NCBI GenBank assembly: GCA_018055865.1
Contig: JAGPGR010000034.1
Coordinates: 1 to 11,560, forward strand
DNA: 11,560 nucleotides
DNA from: Paludibacteraceae bacterium
Lineage (GTDB): Bacteria; Bacteroidota; Bacteroidia; Bacteroidales; Paludibacteraceae
Direction of reading: 5' to 3'
Made by a program: the position numbers and the translations under genes. Under the pieces are notes generated by a model. That model had not been told where the DNA came from. It saw only the letters and a list, made by a program, of their open reading frames with translations, and did not search any database. Positions 5,707-11,560 of this stretch are shown one piece after another; position 1 is the stretch's first letter, and every line of letters begins with the position of its first letter.

Positions 5707-6939
5707 GTGACTGCACAAGCCATTTTCTTCGTTATTCTCATAATATTGATTGCCGATTTTACGTTGGAAAGAATTCTGTCGGCTTTCAATGTGAAATCTT
5801 CCCGCCAACCAATCCCTGCTTTGCTTACCGGAATTTACGATGAAGAAAAGTACCAAAAACAACAGTCCTATTTCAGAGTCAATACCAAATTCGGATTGTT
5901 GACTTCTTCCGTGAGTTTCTTCATTCTGATATTGATGGTTTTTTTTGGAGGATTTGGCTGGCTGGATGGAGTAGTACGGGCGTGGTCAGGCAGTCCGGTT
6001 ATTATTTCGCTCGTTTTCTTCGGAATACTTTTTCTGGCTAACGATATTATTTCCACTCCCTTTGAAGTTTACGAAACATTTGTAATTGAAGAGCGGTTTG
6101 GATTTAACAAAACAACCCACAAAACTTTCATTCTCGACAAACTGAAAGGATACGCCTTGACTTCTGTTTTAGGTGGTGGAATCATTGCGCTTATCATGTG
6201 GTTTTATGAGCTGAATCCGGAGTATTTCTGGCTGATAGCCTGGGCTTCTGTCACAGCATTCAGTCTGATAATGAACTTATTATATTCAGAAATAATTGTA
6301 CCGCTTTTTAACAAACAAACTCCCCTCGAACCAGGCGAACTGCGTGATGGAATTGAAAAGTTTGCTCAGAAAGTAGATTTTCAACTGAAAAATATTTACG
6401 TGATTGATGGCTCCCGGCGCTCCACAAAAGCCAATGCATATTTTACCGGATTCGGCAAAAAGAAGCGAATTGTACTGTACGATACACTGATAAACGACCT
6501 GACTATAGATGAAATAACTTCAGTATTGGCTCATGAAGCTGGTCATAACAAACACAAGCATACGGTAAAAAACATGTTGATTCATCTGCCCTATACGTTG
6601 CTGGTTTTTTTTATATTGGGGCTGATACTTGAAAGCGATATGCTGGCGCAGGCGTTGGGCGGCGTGCAGGCCTCGTTTCATCTGAATATGCTGGCTTTCG
6701 GCATGTTGTATTCGCCGGTTTCCATGGCATTGGGATTGTTCATGCATATTCTTTCACGTCGTTTTGAATTTCAGGCCGATGCCTTTGTCAAAAATAACGG
6801 AATGGGCGAACAATTGATTTCAGCACTGAAGAAAATTTCGTCCAAATCACTCTCAAACCTCACACCACATCCGGCTTTTGTGTTTGTGAATTATTCGCAC
6901 CCTACGCTTCTGCAACGGGTGGAAAAACTTGACTCCTAA
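5707..6939 (+). CDS. M48 family membrane metalloprotease, Ste24/CAAX-protease type (410 aa)
   Basis: The protein is an integral-membrane zinc metalloprotease of family M48, Ste24/CAAX prenyl protease 1 subfamily; bacterial members probably act in membrane-protein quality control. Several hydrophobic helices occur in the N-terminal half and two more after the zinc site. The catalytic motif HEAGH is at 276-280 (H276 and H280 zinc ligands, E277 catalytic) and the third ligand is E354 in FEFQAD. The Ste24 hallmark GSRRSTKANAYFTGFG precedes the HExxH motif, and the length of 410 is typical. The start is GTG at 5707: the preceding codon but one is TAA, so no earlier start is possible, and translation from here gives the expected first membrane helix. 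The stop codon lies inside a dispersed repeat copy (6934-6958), so the last residues may have been altered by its insertion. It probably has its own promoter at 5672-5679. Confidence 0.93.
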   Translation: MTAQAIFFVILIILIADFTLERILSAFNVKSSRQPIPALLTGIYDEEKYQKQQSYFRVNTKFGLLTSSVSFFILILMVFFGGFGWLDGVVRAWSGSPVIISLVFFGILFLANDIISTPFEVYETFVIEERFGFNKTTHKTFILDKLKGYALTSVLGGGIIALIMWFYELNPEYFWLIAWASVTAFSLIMNLLYSEIIVPLFNKQTPLEPGELRDGIEKFAQKVDFQLKNIYVIDGSRRSTKANAYFTGFGKKKRIVLYDTLINDLTIDEITSVLAHEAGHNKHKHTVKNMLIHLPYTLLVFFILGLILESDMLAQALGGVQASFHLNMLAFGMLYSPVSMALGLFMHILSRRFEFQADAFVKNNGMGEQLISALKKISSKSLSNLTPHPAFVFVNYSHPTLLQRVEKLDS

Positions 6940-6958
6940 ATTCCCAAACAGGGGACTT
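6934..6958 (+). repeat. Dispersed GC-rich repeat, copy 2 (degenerate), overlapping the M48 stop codon
   Basis: The sequence TCCTAAATTCCC, five divergent bases, then GGGGACTT lines up with the copy at 5491-5515. The TAA at 6937-6939 that ends the protease gene is the TAA of the repeat's CCTAAAT block. Confidence 0.55.
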
Positions 6959-7014
6959 GGTGATTCATTGATTAGATTAAAAAGTAGGTAACAAGTTAAA
7001 TAGAACAATTTTTT

Positions 7015-7039
7015 AGTCCCCCTTCGGGGGATTTAGGGA
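7015..7039 (-). repeat. Dispersed GC-rich repeat, copy 3 (inverted), just upstream of the nucleosidase gene
   Basis: AGTCCCCC-TTC-GGGGG-ATTTAGGGA is the reverse complement of the repeat at 5491-5515 with few differences. Its core CCCC(TTCG)GGGG forms a short hairpin with a UUCG-type loop in RNA, ending 28 bases before the ATG at 7058. Copies 2 and 3 face each other across the 118-bp gap, which otherwise holds only AT-rich sequence. Confidence 0.65.
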
Positions 7040-7057
7040 GCTTAAATTTCAACTCCA

Positions 7058-7801
7058 ATGATAGGACTAATGGGTGCTATGCCCGAAGAAATGAACAGGG
7101 TTATTGCTGCAATAACGGAAAAAAAAGTGGTTGAACGGGGCAATCGGTTGTACCATACCGGAAAACTGTGCGGTAAAGAGGTGGTGGCTGTTTTCTCGCG
7201 CTGGGGCAAAGTGGCAGCTGCAACTACGGCTGCCAACCTTATTTTGGAGTACAACGTGGATAGGATTATATTTACAGGTGTCGCAGGTGCCATTTCGCCA
7301 GATTTGAATATTGGTGATGTGGTAATTGCTCAGCGGCTTTTTCAACACGACATGGATGCCCGACCATTGATGCGCCGTTACGAAATTCCGCTGACCGGAA
7401 AAACTTCATTCGAAATTCCGGATGAAACAATCCGTCAGATGGGCAACGCTGTTCATGTTTTTTTAGTGAAAAACAGGGAATTTCGGAAACGGTTATCTGA
7501 ATATGGCATTAACAATCCTAAAATGATGCTTGGAGATATTGCCAGCGGCGATTTATTTGTTTCGGGAGTAGAAATGAGAAGAGATTTGATACGAAATCTG
7601 CCATCTGTAGTGTGTGTGGAAATGGAAGGAGCGGCTGTAGCGCAGGTTTGTTACGACTTTGATGTGCCGCTTATTGTGGTAAGGGTAATTTCAGATACAG
7701 CTGATGAACAGGCACATACGAGTGCCATTGGTTTTGTCAATCAGCATGCAGGAGAATATTCGCTTGCCATTCTGAAAGAATATTTACATTTGCTCGATTG
7801 A
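7058..7801 (+). CDS. mtnN: 5'-methylthioadenosine/S-adenosylhomocysteine nucleosidase (247 aa)
   Basis: This cytoplasmic enzyme hydrolyses the N-glycosidic bond of 5'-methylthioadenosine and S-adenosylhomocysteine, releasing adenine and recycling by-products of methylation and polyamine synthesis. It has the full family pattern: MIGLMGAMPEE at the N terminus with catalytic-type E11, FSRWGKVAAATTA, FTGVAGAISPDLNIGDVV, CVEMEGAAVAQVC at about 187-199 with the substrate-binding M189 and E190, and RVISDTAD with general-acid D213. The length is slightly above the usual 228-235 because of a short insertion around residues 100-150. The ATG at 7058 puts MIGLMGAM exactly where family members begin. It lies 118 bases after the protease gene, behind a repeat-borne hairpin, and 86 bases before the pyrophosphatase gene. 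I see no luxS nearby. Confidence 0.95.
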   Translation: MIGLMGAMPEEMNRVIAAITEKKVVERGNRLYHTGKLCGKEVVAVFSRWGKVAAATTAANLILEYNVDRIIFTGVAGAISPDLNIGDVVIAQRLFQHDMDARPLMRRYEIPLTGKTSFEIPDETIRQMGNAVHVFLVKNREFRKRLSEYGINNPKMMLGDIASGDLFVSGVEMRRDLIRNLPSVVCVEMEGAAVAQVCYDFDVPLIVVRVISDTADEQAHTSAIGFVNQHAGEYSLAILKEYLHLLD

Positions 7802-7887
7802 GTTTTTTGTGTTTCGGATTCTTTTCTTCCTGTTACTGAAAATAAAATATCAATGTCAGAATATTAATTTTTTAACTCATTAAAGAA

Positions 7888-10095
7888 ATGGAAAACATGT
7901 CATTTTACCTCATCCCTATGTCGTCTATTGTAGCTTTGGGATTTGCTTATTACTTCTTTCGCTTCATGATGAAGCATAGCGAAGGAACGGACACAATGAA
8001 AACAATAGCTCAGTATGTACGTGAAGGAGCTATGTCTTACCTCAGGCAACAGTACCGGGTTGTTATCATTGTTTTTGTTGTACTGGCTTTAATTTTTGCA
8101 GTAATGGCGTACTTCGGTTTACAAAATTCGTGGGTGCCGTTCGCTTTCCTAACAGGTGGATTCTTTTCGGGATTGGCCGGATTTTTCGGAATGAAAACAG
8201 CCACCTATGCATCAGCCCGTACTGCATTTGCAGCTTCAAAATCACTTAATAAAGGGTTGCAGATAGCTTTTCGTTCGGGTGCGGTAATGGGTCTGGTGGT
8301 TGTCGGACTTGCGCTACTTGATATTTCGCTTTGGTTTATTATTCTCAATCATTTTATTCCCGATGTAGATCCGGGACATAAACTCATCGTAATCACTACC
8401 ACCATGCTTACTTTTGGTATGGGAGCTTCTACTCAGGCACTTTTTGCACGTGTTGGCGGCGGTATATATACCAAAGCAGCCGATGTGGGAGCCGATTTGG
8501 TCGGGAAAGTGGAAGCCGGAATTCCGGAAGACGATCCGCGAAATCCGGCTACCATTGCCGATAATGTGGGTGATAATGTGGGCGACGTAGCCGGCATGGG
8601 AGCCGATCTGTACGAATCTTATTGCGGATCAATACTGGCTACGGCTGCTTTGGGTGCATCAGCATTTATGGCTCAGCCCGATTTGCAGCTGAAAGCTGTT
8701 TTTGCTCCGATGTTCATTGCTGCTGCAGGTGTCATATTATCCATTTTGGGTATTTTTATTGTCAAAACAAATGAAAATGCCGATATGAAAAAACTGATGT
8801 CAGCCCTGAACCGGGGTGTCAATACCAGTGCATTGCTCACTGCCGGAGCTACTTTGCTGATTCTTTACCTGCTCGGAATACCCAACTGGTTGGGATTGTC
8901 ATTTTCGGTAATAGCAGGTCTAGTTTCAGGGATTATCATCGGACAGTCTACTGAGTATTATACATCACATTCTTACAAACCCACCCGGAAAATAGCTGAA
9001 AGTTCCGGAACCGGTCCTGCTACTGTTATTATTTCGGGAATAGGTACAGGAATGCTTTCCACTGCCATTCCTGTAATAACTATTGCTGCAGCTATCATGA
9101 TTTCTTTCCTGAGTGCCATCAATTTTGATGTATCCAATATGGTAAGTGCCGAAAATCTGAGTAAAGGATTGTACGGAATTGGTATTGCTGCCGTAGGTAT
9201 GCTTTCTACACTCGGAATTACACTGGCTACCGATGCTTACGGGCCTATTGCCGACAACGCCGGCGGCAATGCTCAAATGAGCAACCTGGATCCGGAAGTG
9301 AGAAAAAGAACCGATGCGCTGGATGCTTTAGGAAATACCACTGCAGCTACCGGAAAAGGTTTTGCCATTGGATCGGCTGCACTTACGGCTCTTGCGCTGC
9401 TTGCATCTTACATCGAAGAGGTGAAAATTGGTTTGGTGCGATTGGGCCGAACAACACTTGAAATGGCAAACGGTGATGTTATTATAACAGCTAAAGCCTC
9501 ATTTGTAGATTTTATGAATTACTATGAAGTAAATCTTATGAACCCTAAAGTGCTGGTAGGAGCATTTCTGGGATCCATGATGGCATTTCTTTTCTGCGGA
9601 CTTACTATGAATGCTGTAGGACGGGCTGCTCAGAAAATGGTCAACGAAGTTCGCCGTCAGTTCCGCGAAATAAAAGGAATTCTGGAAGGAGAAGCAACTC
9701 CTGACTATGCCCGCTGCGTCGAAATTTCGACTAAAGGTGCTCAGCATGAAATGCTTTTACCCTCGTTGCTTGCCATTATAGCTCCAACAGTTACCGGATT
9801 GCTTTTTGGCGTTGCAGGTGTAATGGGATTGCTCGTTGGCGGACTTGCTTCAGGATTCGTACTTGCCGTATTTATGGCTAATGCAGGCGGTGCCTGGGAT
9901 AATGCCAAAAAATACGTAGAAGAAGGTCACTACGGTGGTAAAGGTTCGGAAAATCACAAAGCATGTGTGGTCGGTGATACTGTGGGCGATCCTTTCAAAG
10001 ATACTTCAGGCCCATCGCTCAATATTCTGATCAAACTGATGAGCATGGTTTCCATCGTTATGGCCGGATTAATAGTGAGTTGGAGTTTGCTGTAG
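7888..10095 (+). CDS. hppA: K+-dependent membrane-integral pyrophosphatase, probable Na+ (or Na+/H+) pump (735 aa)
   Basis: The protein is an ion-translocating pyrophosphatase, which couples hydrolysis of cytoplasmic PPi to Na+ and/or H+ export and needs no ATP. It is hydrophobic throughout, compatible with about 16 membrane helices. The substrate-binding blocks are intact: [20 protein letters not shown] from 190, [20 protein letters not shown] at 215-234, [16 protein letters not shown], and near the C terminus [14 protein letters not shown] and [16 protein letters not shown]. In [10 protein letters not shown] (482-491) the Ala486/Gly489 pair is the K+-dependent type; K+-independent enzymes have Lys and Thr there. 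The Glu in DLYESY (E243) is at the position used by Na+-type pumps, whereas plant H+-pumps carry it about one turn later. Some Bacteroides enzymes pump both Na+ and H+, so the ion is not settled. ATG 7888 is taken; ATG 7897 is an alternative. It converges on the DUF4301 gene. Confidence 0.96.
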   Translation: MENMSFYLIPMSSIVALGFAYYFFRFMMKHSEGTDTMKTIAQYVREGAMSYLRQQYRVVIIVFVVLALIFAVMAYFGLQNSWVPFAFLTGGFFSGLAGFFGMKTATYASARTAFAASKSLNKGLQIAFRSGAVMGLVVVGLALLDISLWFIILNHFIPDVDPGHKLIVITTTMLTFGMGASTQALFARVGGGIYTKAADVGADLVGKVEAGIPEDDPRNPATIADNVGDNVGDVAGMGADLYESYCGSILATAALGASAFMAQPDLQLKAVFAPMFIAAAGVILSILGIFIVKTNENADMKKLMSALNRGVNTSALLTAGATLLILYLLGIPNWLGLSFSVIAGLVSGIIIGQSTEYYTSHSYKPTRKIAESSGTGPATVIISGIGTGMLSTAIPVITIAAAIMISFLSAINFDVSNMVSAENLSKGLYGIGIAAVGMLSTLGITLATDAYGPIADNAGGNAQMSNLDPEVRKRTDALDALGNTTAATGKGFAIGSAALTALALLASYIEEVKIGLVRLGRTTLEMANGDVIITAKASFVDFMNYYEVNLMNPKVLVGAFLGSMMAFLFCGLTMNAVGRAAQKMVNEVRRQFREIKGILEGEATPDYARCVEISTKGAQHEMLLPSLLAIIAPTVTGLLFGVAGVMGLLVGGLASGFVLAVFMANAGGAWDNAKKYVEEGHYGGKGSENHKACVVGDTVGDPFKDTSGPSLNILIKLMSMVSIVMAGLIVSWSLL

Positions 10096-10185
10096 GAAGA
10101 AGATGGAAATTGGAAGATCGAAGCGCGAAATTTGAATCTTGCCTTCTTCTGATAAGTTCTATATCAGAAATCATTGAAAATCAAC

Positions 10186-10217
10186 AAAAAAAGCGGATAA
10201 AACTATCCGCTTTTTTT
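10186..10217. terminator. Bidirectional intrinsic terminator between convergent genes
   Basis: AGCGGATA (10192-10199) and TATCCGCT (10204-10211) form a perfect stem with an AAAC loop, extended by an A-run on the left and a T-run on the right. Read on the + strand it ends the pyrophosphatase transcript with a long T-run; read on the - strand it ends the DUF4301 transcript likewise. The stretch 10096-10185 before it has only weak potential for pairing (GAAGAAG with CTTCTTC). Confidence 0.9.
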
Positions 10218-10223
10218 TGTGTA

Positions 10224-11560
10224 TTACTGATGCTCTTTTCGGAGCAAATCATTGACTGTTTTCACCGGATTGAAGGTTTCCATGGGCACTTCCACGAAAA
10301 TGGTGTTCCAGTCGCTCATGGCCCCGTTCCACAATCCGGGAAGTTCCAGTGCTTTCAGCTCGCGTCCGCTTTTGGATTTAAGCGAAATAAATCCGGTGTT
10401 TTTATCCACATAGCGCACCAGGTCAAATTTCTCTCCTTTGTAATTTTTCACTCCACACACCAGATCTACCGGATTGAAGTGGGTGGAATTCAGCATTTTA
10501 GCCTTATCTTCCGGATTGCTCTGATTGATTTGTGAACTTTCGAGAATCTGAGGCGATACTGTATCATCCTCATTCACAGTGAGAAACGGTCCTCCTCCCG
10601 GTTCACCTGCATTTTTCACCATACCACACACTCGTATCGGACGGTTGAGTTTGTTATACAAATATTGGCGTAAATCGTTACCTTTGAGCGATTTGATATC
10701 CGGATGATGATTGTTGAGCTTCGATTCGCAGAACTGAGTAATCACTGCCAGTTTTGCATCTGAGATTTGTTCGTTTTCGAGTTCCCGGAGGTAAGCAAAT
10801 GCCTGACTTTGAAGGTGTATCAGTAAGCCGCCAATAAGTTTTTTATATGTAACTGTAACATCTTTCAGCGAATCGGGAACCACATTATCGATATTTTTGA
10901 TGAAAACGACATCTGCATCCAGGTCGTTGAGGTTTTCAATGAGCGCACCGTGCCCGCCGGGACGAAATACCAGCTGCCCATTGTCGCGGAAAGGCTGATT
11001 GTTGCTGTCGGCAGCTATTGTATCGGTTGAGGGCTTTTGCTCCGAAAAACTTACGAGAAATTGTACTCCGAATGACTTTTCGTAGGGTGGAAGACTTTCA
11101 GCTACATGTTTTTCGAACAAAGCCCTGTGTTCTGTTGAAACAGTAAAATGGATATTCACCTTTCCGTCAGTTTTGGCATACAAAGCGCCTTCTACCAGAT
11201 GTTCCTGAAGCGGTGTTCGTTTTTCGGCAGGGTAGGAGTGAAACTTCAGCAGTCCTTTAGGCAGCGAGCCGTAGCTCAAACCATTGCTGTTGAGCAAATC
11301 AGACACCACATCTTTGTATCTTCCGGACGCAATCAGTTCCGGAATTGTTTTTCCCTCGTTTTTTACACATGCTTCATTCAAATCGTCGTAGAAAGCAAAA
11401 TTTTCGATTTCATGGAAAAATTTCTTTTCAAAATCCGTAGAAGGATTGTCTTCATCTTTTTCAAGAAATGAAAACAGGTCTTTGAACATACGGCTTGCAG
11501 CGCCCGAAGCAGGAACAAACTTGAGAACAGATGCTTTTGATTGTTGATACAGTTCCCATT
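10224..11560 (-). CDS. DUF4301 family protein, 5'-truncated by window edge (444 visible codons)
   Basis: I recognise this as DUF4301, a family of about 500 residues known mainly from Bacteroidota with no established function. The frame stays open from the stop at 10224-10226 to the window edge at 11560. A Met at 11489 could be mistaken for a start, but the 23 codons before it carry KFVPASGAASRM (11522-11487), a conserved block of the family, so the true start lies outside. Other conserved blocks are LPKGLLKFHSY, RTPLQEHLVEGALYA, FRPGGHGALIENLN and VVFIKNIDNVVPD. The glycine-rich P-A-S-G-A-A-S-R-M-F-K followed by PKGLL and, later, GGHGALIENL resembles the layout of sugar-nucleotide nucleotidyltransferases (G-x-G-T-R-M...K), so an NTP-sugar-transferase-like fold is plausible but inferred. 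It converges on the pyrophosphatase gene with a shared terminator. Confidence 0.88.
   Translation of the reverse strand, partial: WELYQQSKASVLKFVPASGAASRMFKDLFSFLEKDEDNPSTDFEKKFFHEIENFAFYDDLNEACVKNEGKTIPELIASGRYKDVVSDLLNSNGLSYGSLPKGLLKFHSYPAEKRTPLQEHLVEGALYAKTDGKVNIHFTVSTEHRALFEKHVAESLPPYEKSFGVQFLVSFSEQKPSTDTIAADSNNQPFRDNGQLVFRPGGHGALIENLNDLDADVVFIKNIDNVVPDSLKDVTVTYKKLIGGLLIHLQSQAFAYLRELENEQISDAKLAVITQFCESKLNNHHPDIKSLKGNDLRQYLYNKLNRPIRVCGMVKNAGEPGGGPFLTVNEDDTVSPQILESSQINQSNPEDKAKMLNSTHFNPVDLVCGVKNYKGEKFDLVRYVDKNTGFISLKSKSGRELKALELPGLWNGAMSDWNTIFVEVPMETFNPVKTVNDLLRKEHQ

Noticed and set aside
7018..7030. UUCG-type hairpin as an intrinsic terminator of the protease gene
   Set aside because: The stem is only about 4-5 bp, no T-run follows it on the + strand, and it is better explained as part of the dispersed repeat.
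10080..10535. Open + strand frame of 151 codons after the pyrophosphatase gene
   Set aside because: Most of it is antisense to the strongly conserved 3' part of the DUF4301 gene and it crosses the bidirectional terminator; the product resembles no family I know.

Overview
This window looks like chromosomal DNA of a member of the Bacteroidota, probably order Bacteroidales. The evidence is its moderate-to-low GC, A-rich leaders with no strong Shine-Dalgarno sequences, a TAnnTTTG-type -7 box, a DUF4301 gene (a family I know mainly from Bacteroidota), and a set of Tat-exported or lipoprotein sugar enzymes typical of that phylum. Genus cannot be fixed from the sequence alone; a Paludibacter- or Dysgonomonas-like relative is a guess.

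Layout. Positions 1-5339 hold five co-directional genes: the 3' end of a DoxX-like membrane protein, two Tat-signal Gfo/Idh/MocA oxidoreductases, a DUF1080 (3-keto-disaccharide hydrolase/lyase family) lipoprotein, and a TIM-barrel sugar isomerase/epimerase-like lipoprotein. Four of the five carry export signals and the fifth is membrane-embedded. The set matches the extracytoplasmic 3-keto-glycoside route described in gut Bacteroidota: oxidise a glycoside at C3, cleave the activated glycosidic bond, then process the keto sugar. A strong terminator-like hairpin follows the last gene.

Positions 5340-5706 are a 367-bp intergenic region. It holds that terminator, a 151-bp MITE-like element with perfect 16-bp terminal inverted repeats and a 6-bp ATTTAT direct repeat on both sides, and a likely promoter for the next gene.

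Positions 5707-10095 hold three housekeeping genes on the + strand: a Ste24/HtpX-type M48 membrane metalloprotease, 5'-methylthioadenosine/S-adenosylhomocysteine nucleosidase, and a K+-dependent membrane pyrophosphatase, probably a Na+ pump. A small dispersed repeat (CCTAAAT-CCC...GGGGACT) occurs three times: once inside the MITE-like element, once over the protease stop codon, and once inverted just before the nucleosidase. Positions 10224-11560 hold a convergent, 5'-truncated DUF4301 gene, separated from the pyrophosphatase by a bidirectional terminator.

No CRISPR array, rRNA, tRNA or transposase gene was seen. The most interesting items are the 3-keto-glycoside operon with its possible DoxX link to the quinone pool, the MITE-like element, the dispersed repeat family, and a nucleotidyltransferase-like glycine-rich motif in the DUF4301 protein that appears only when its frame is followed to the window edge.
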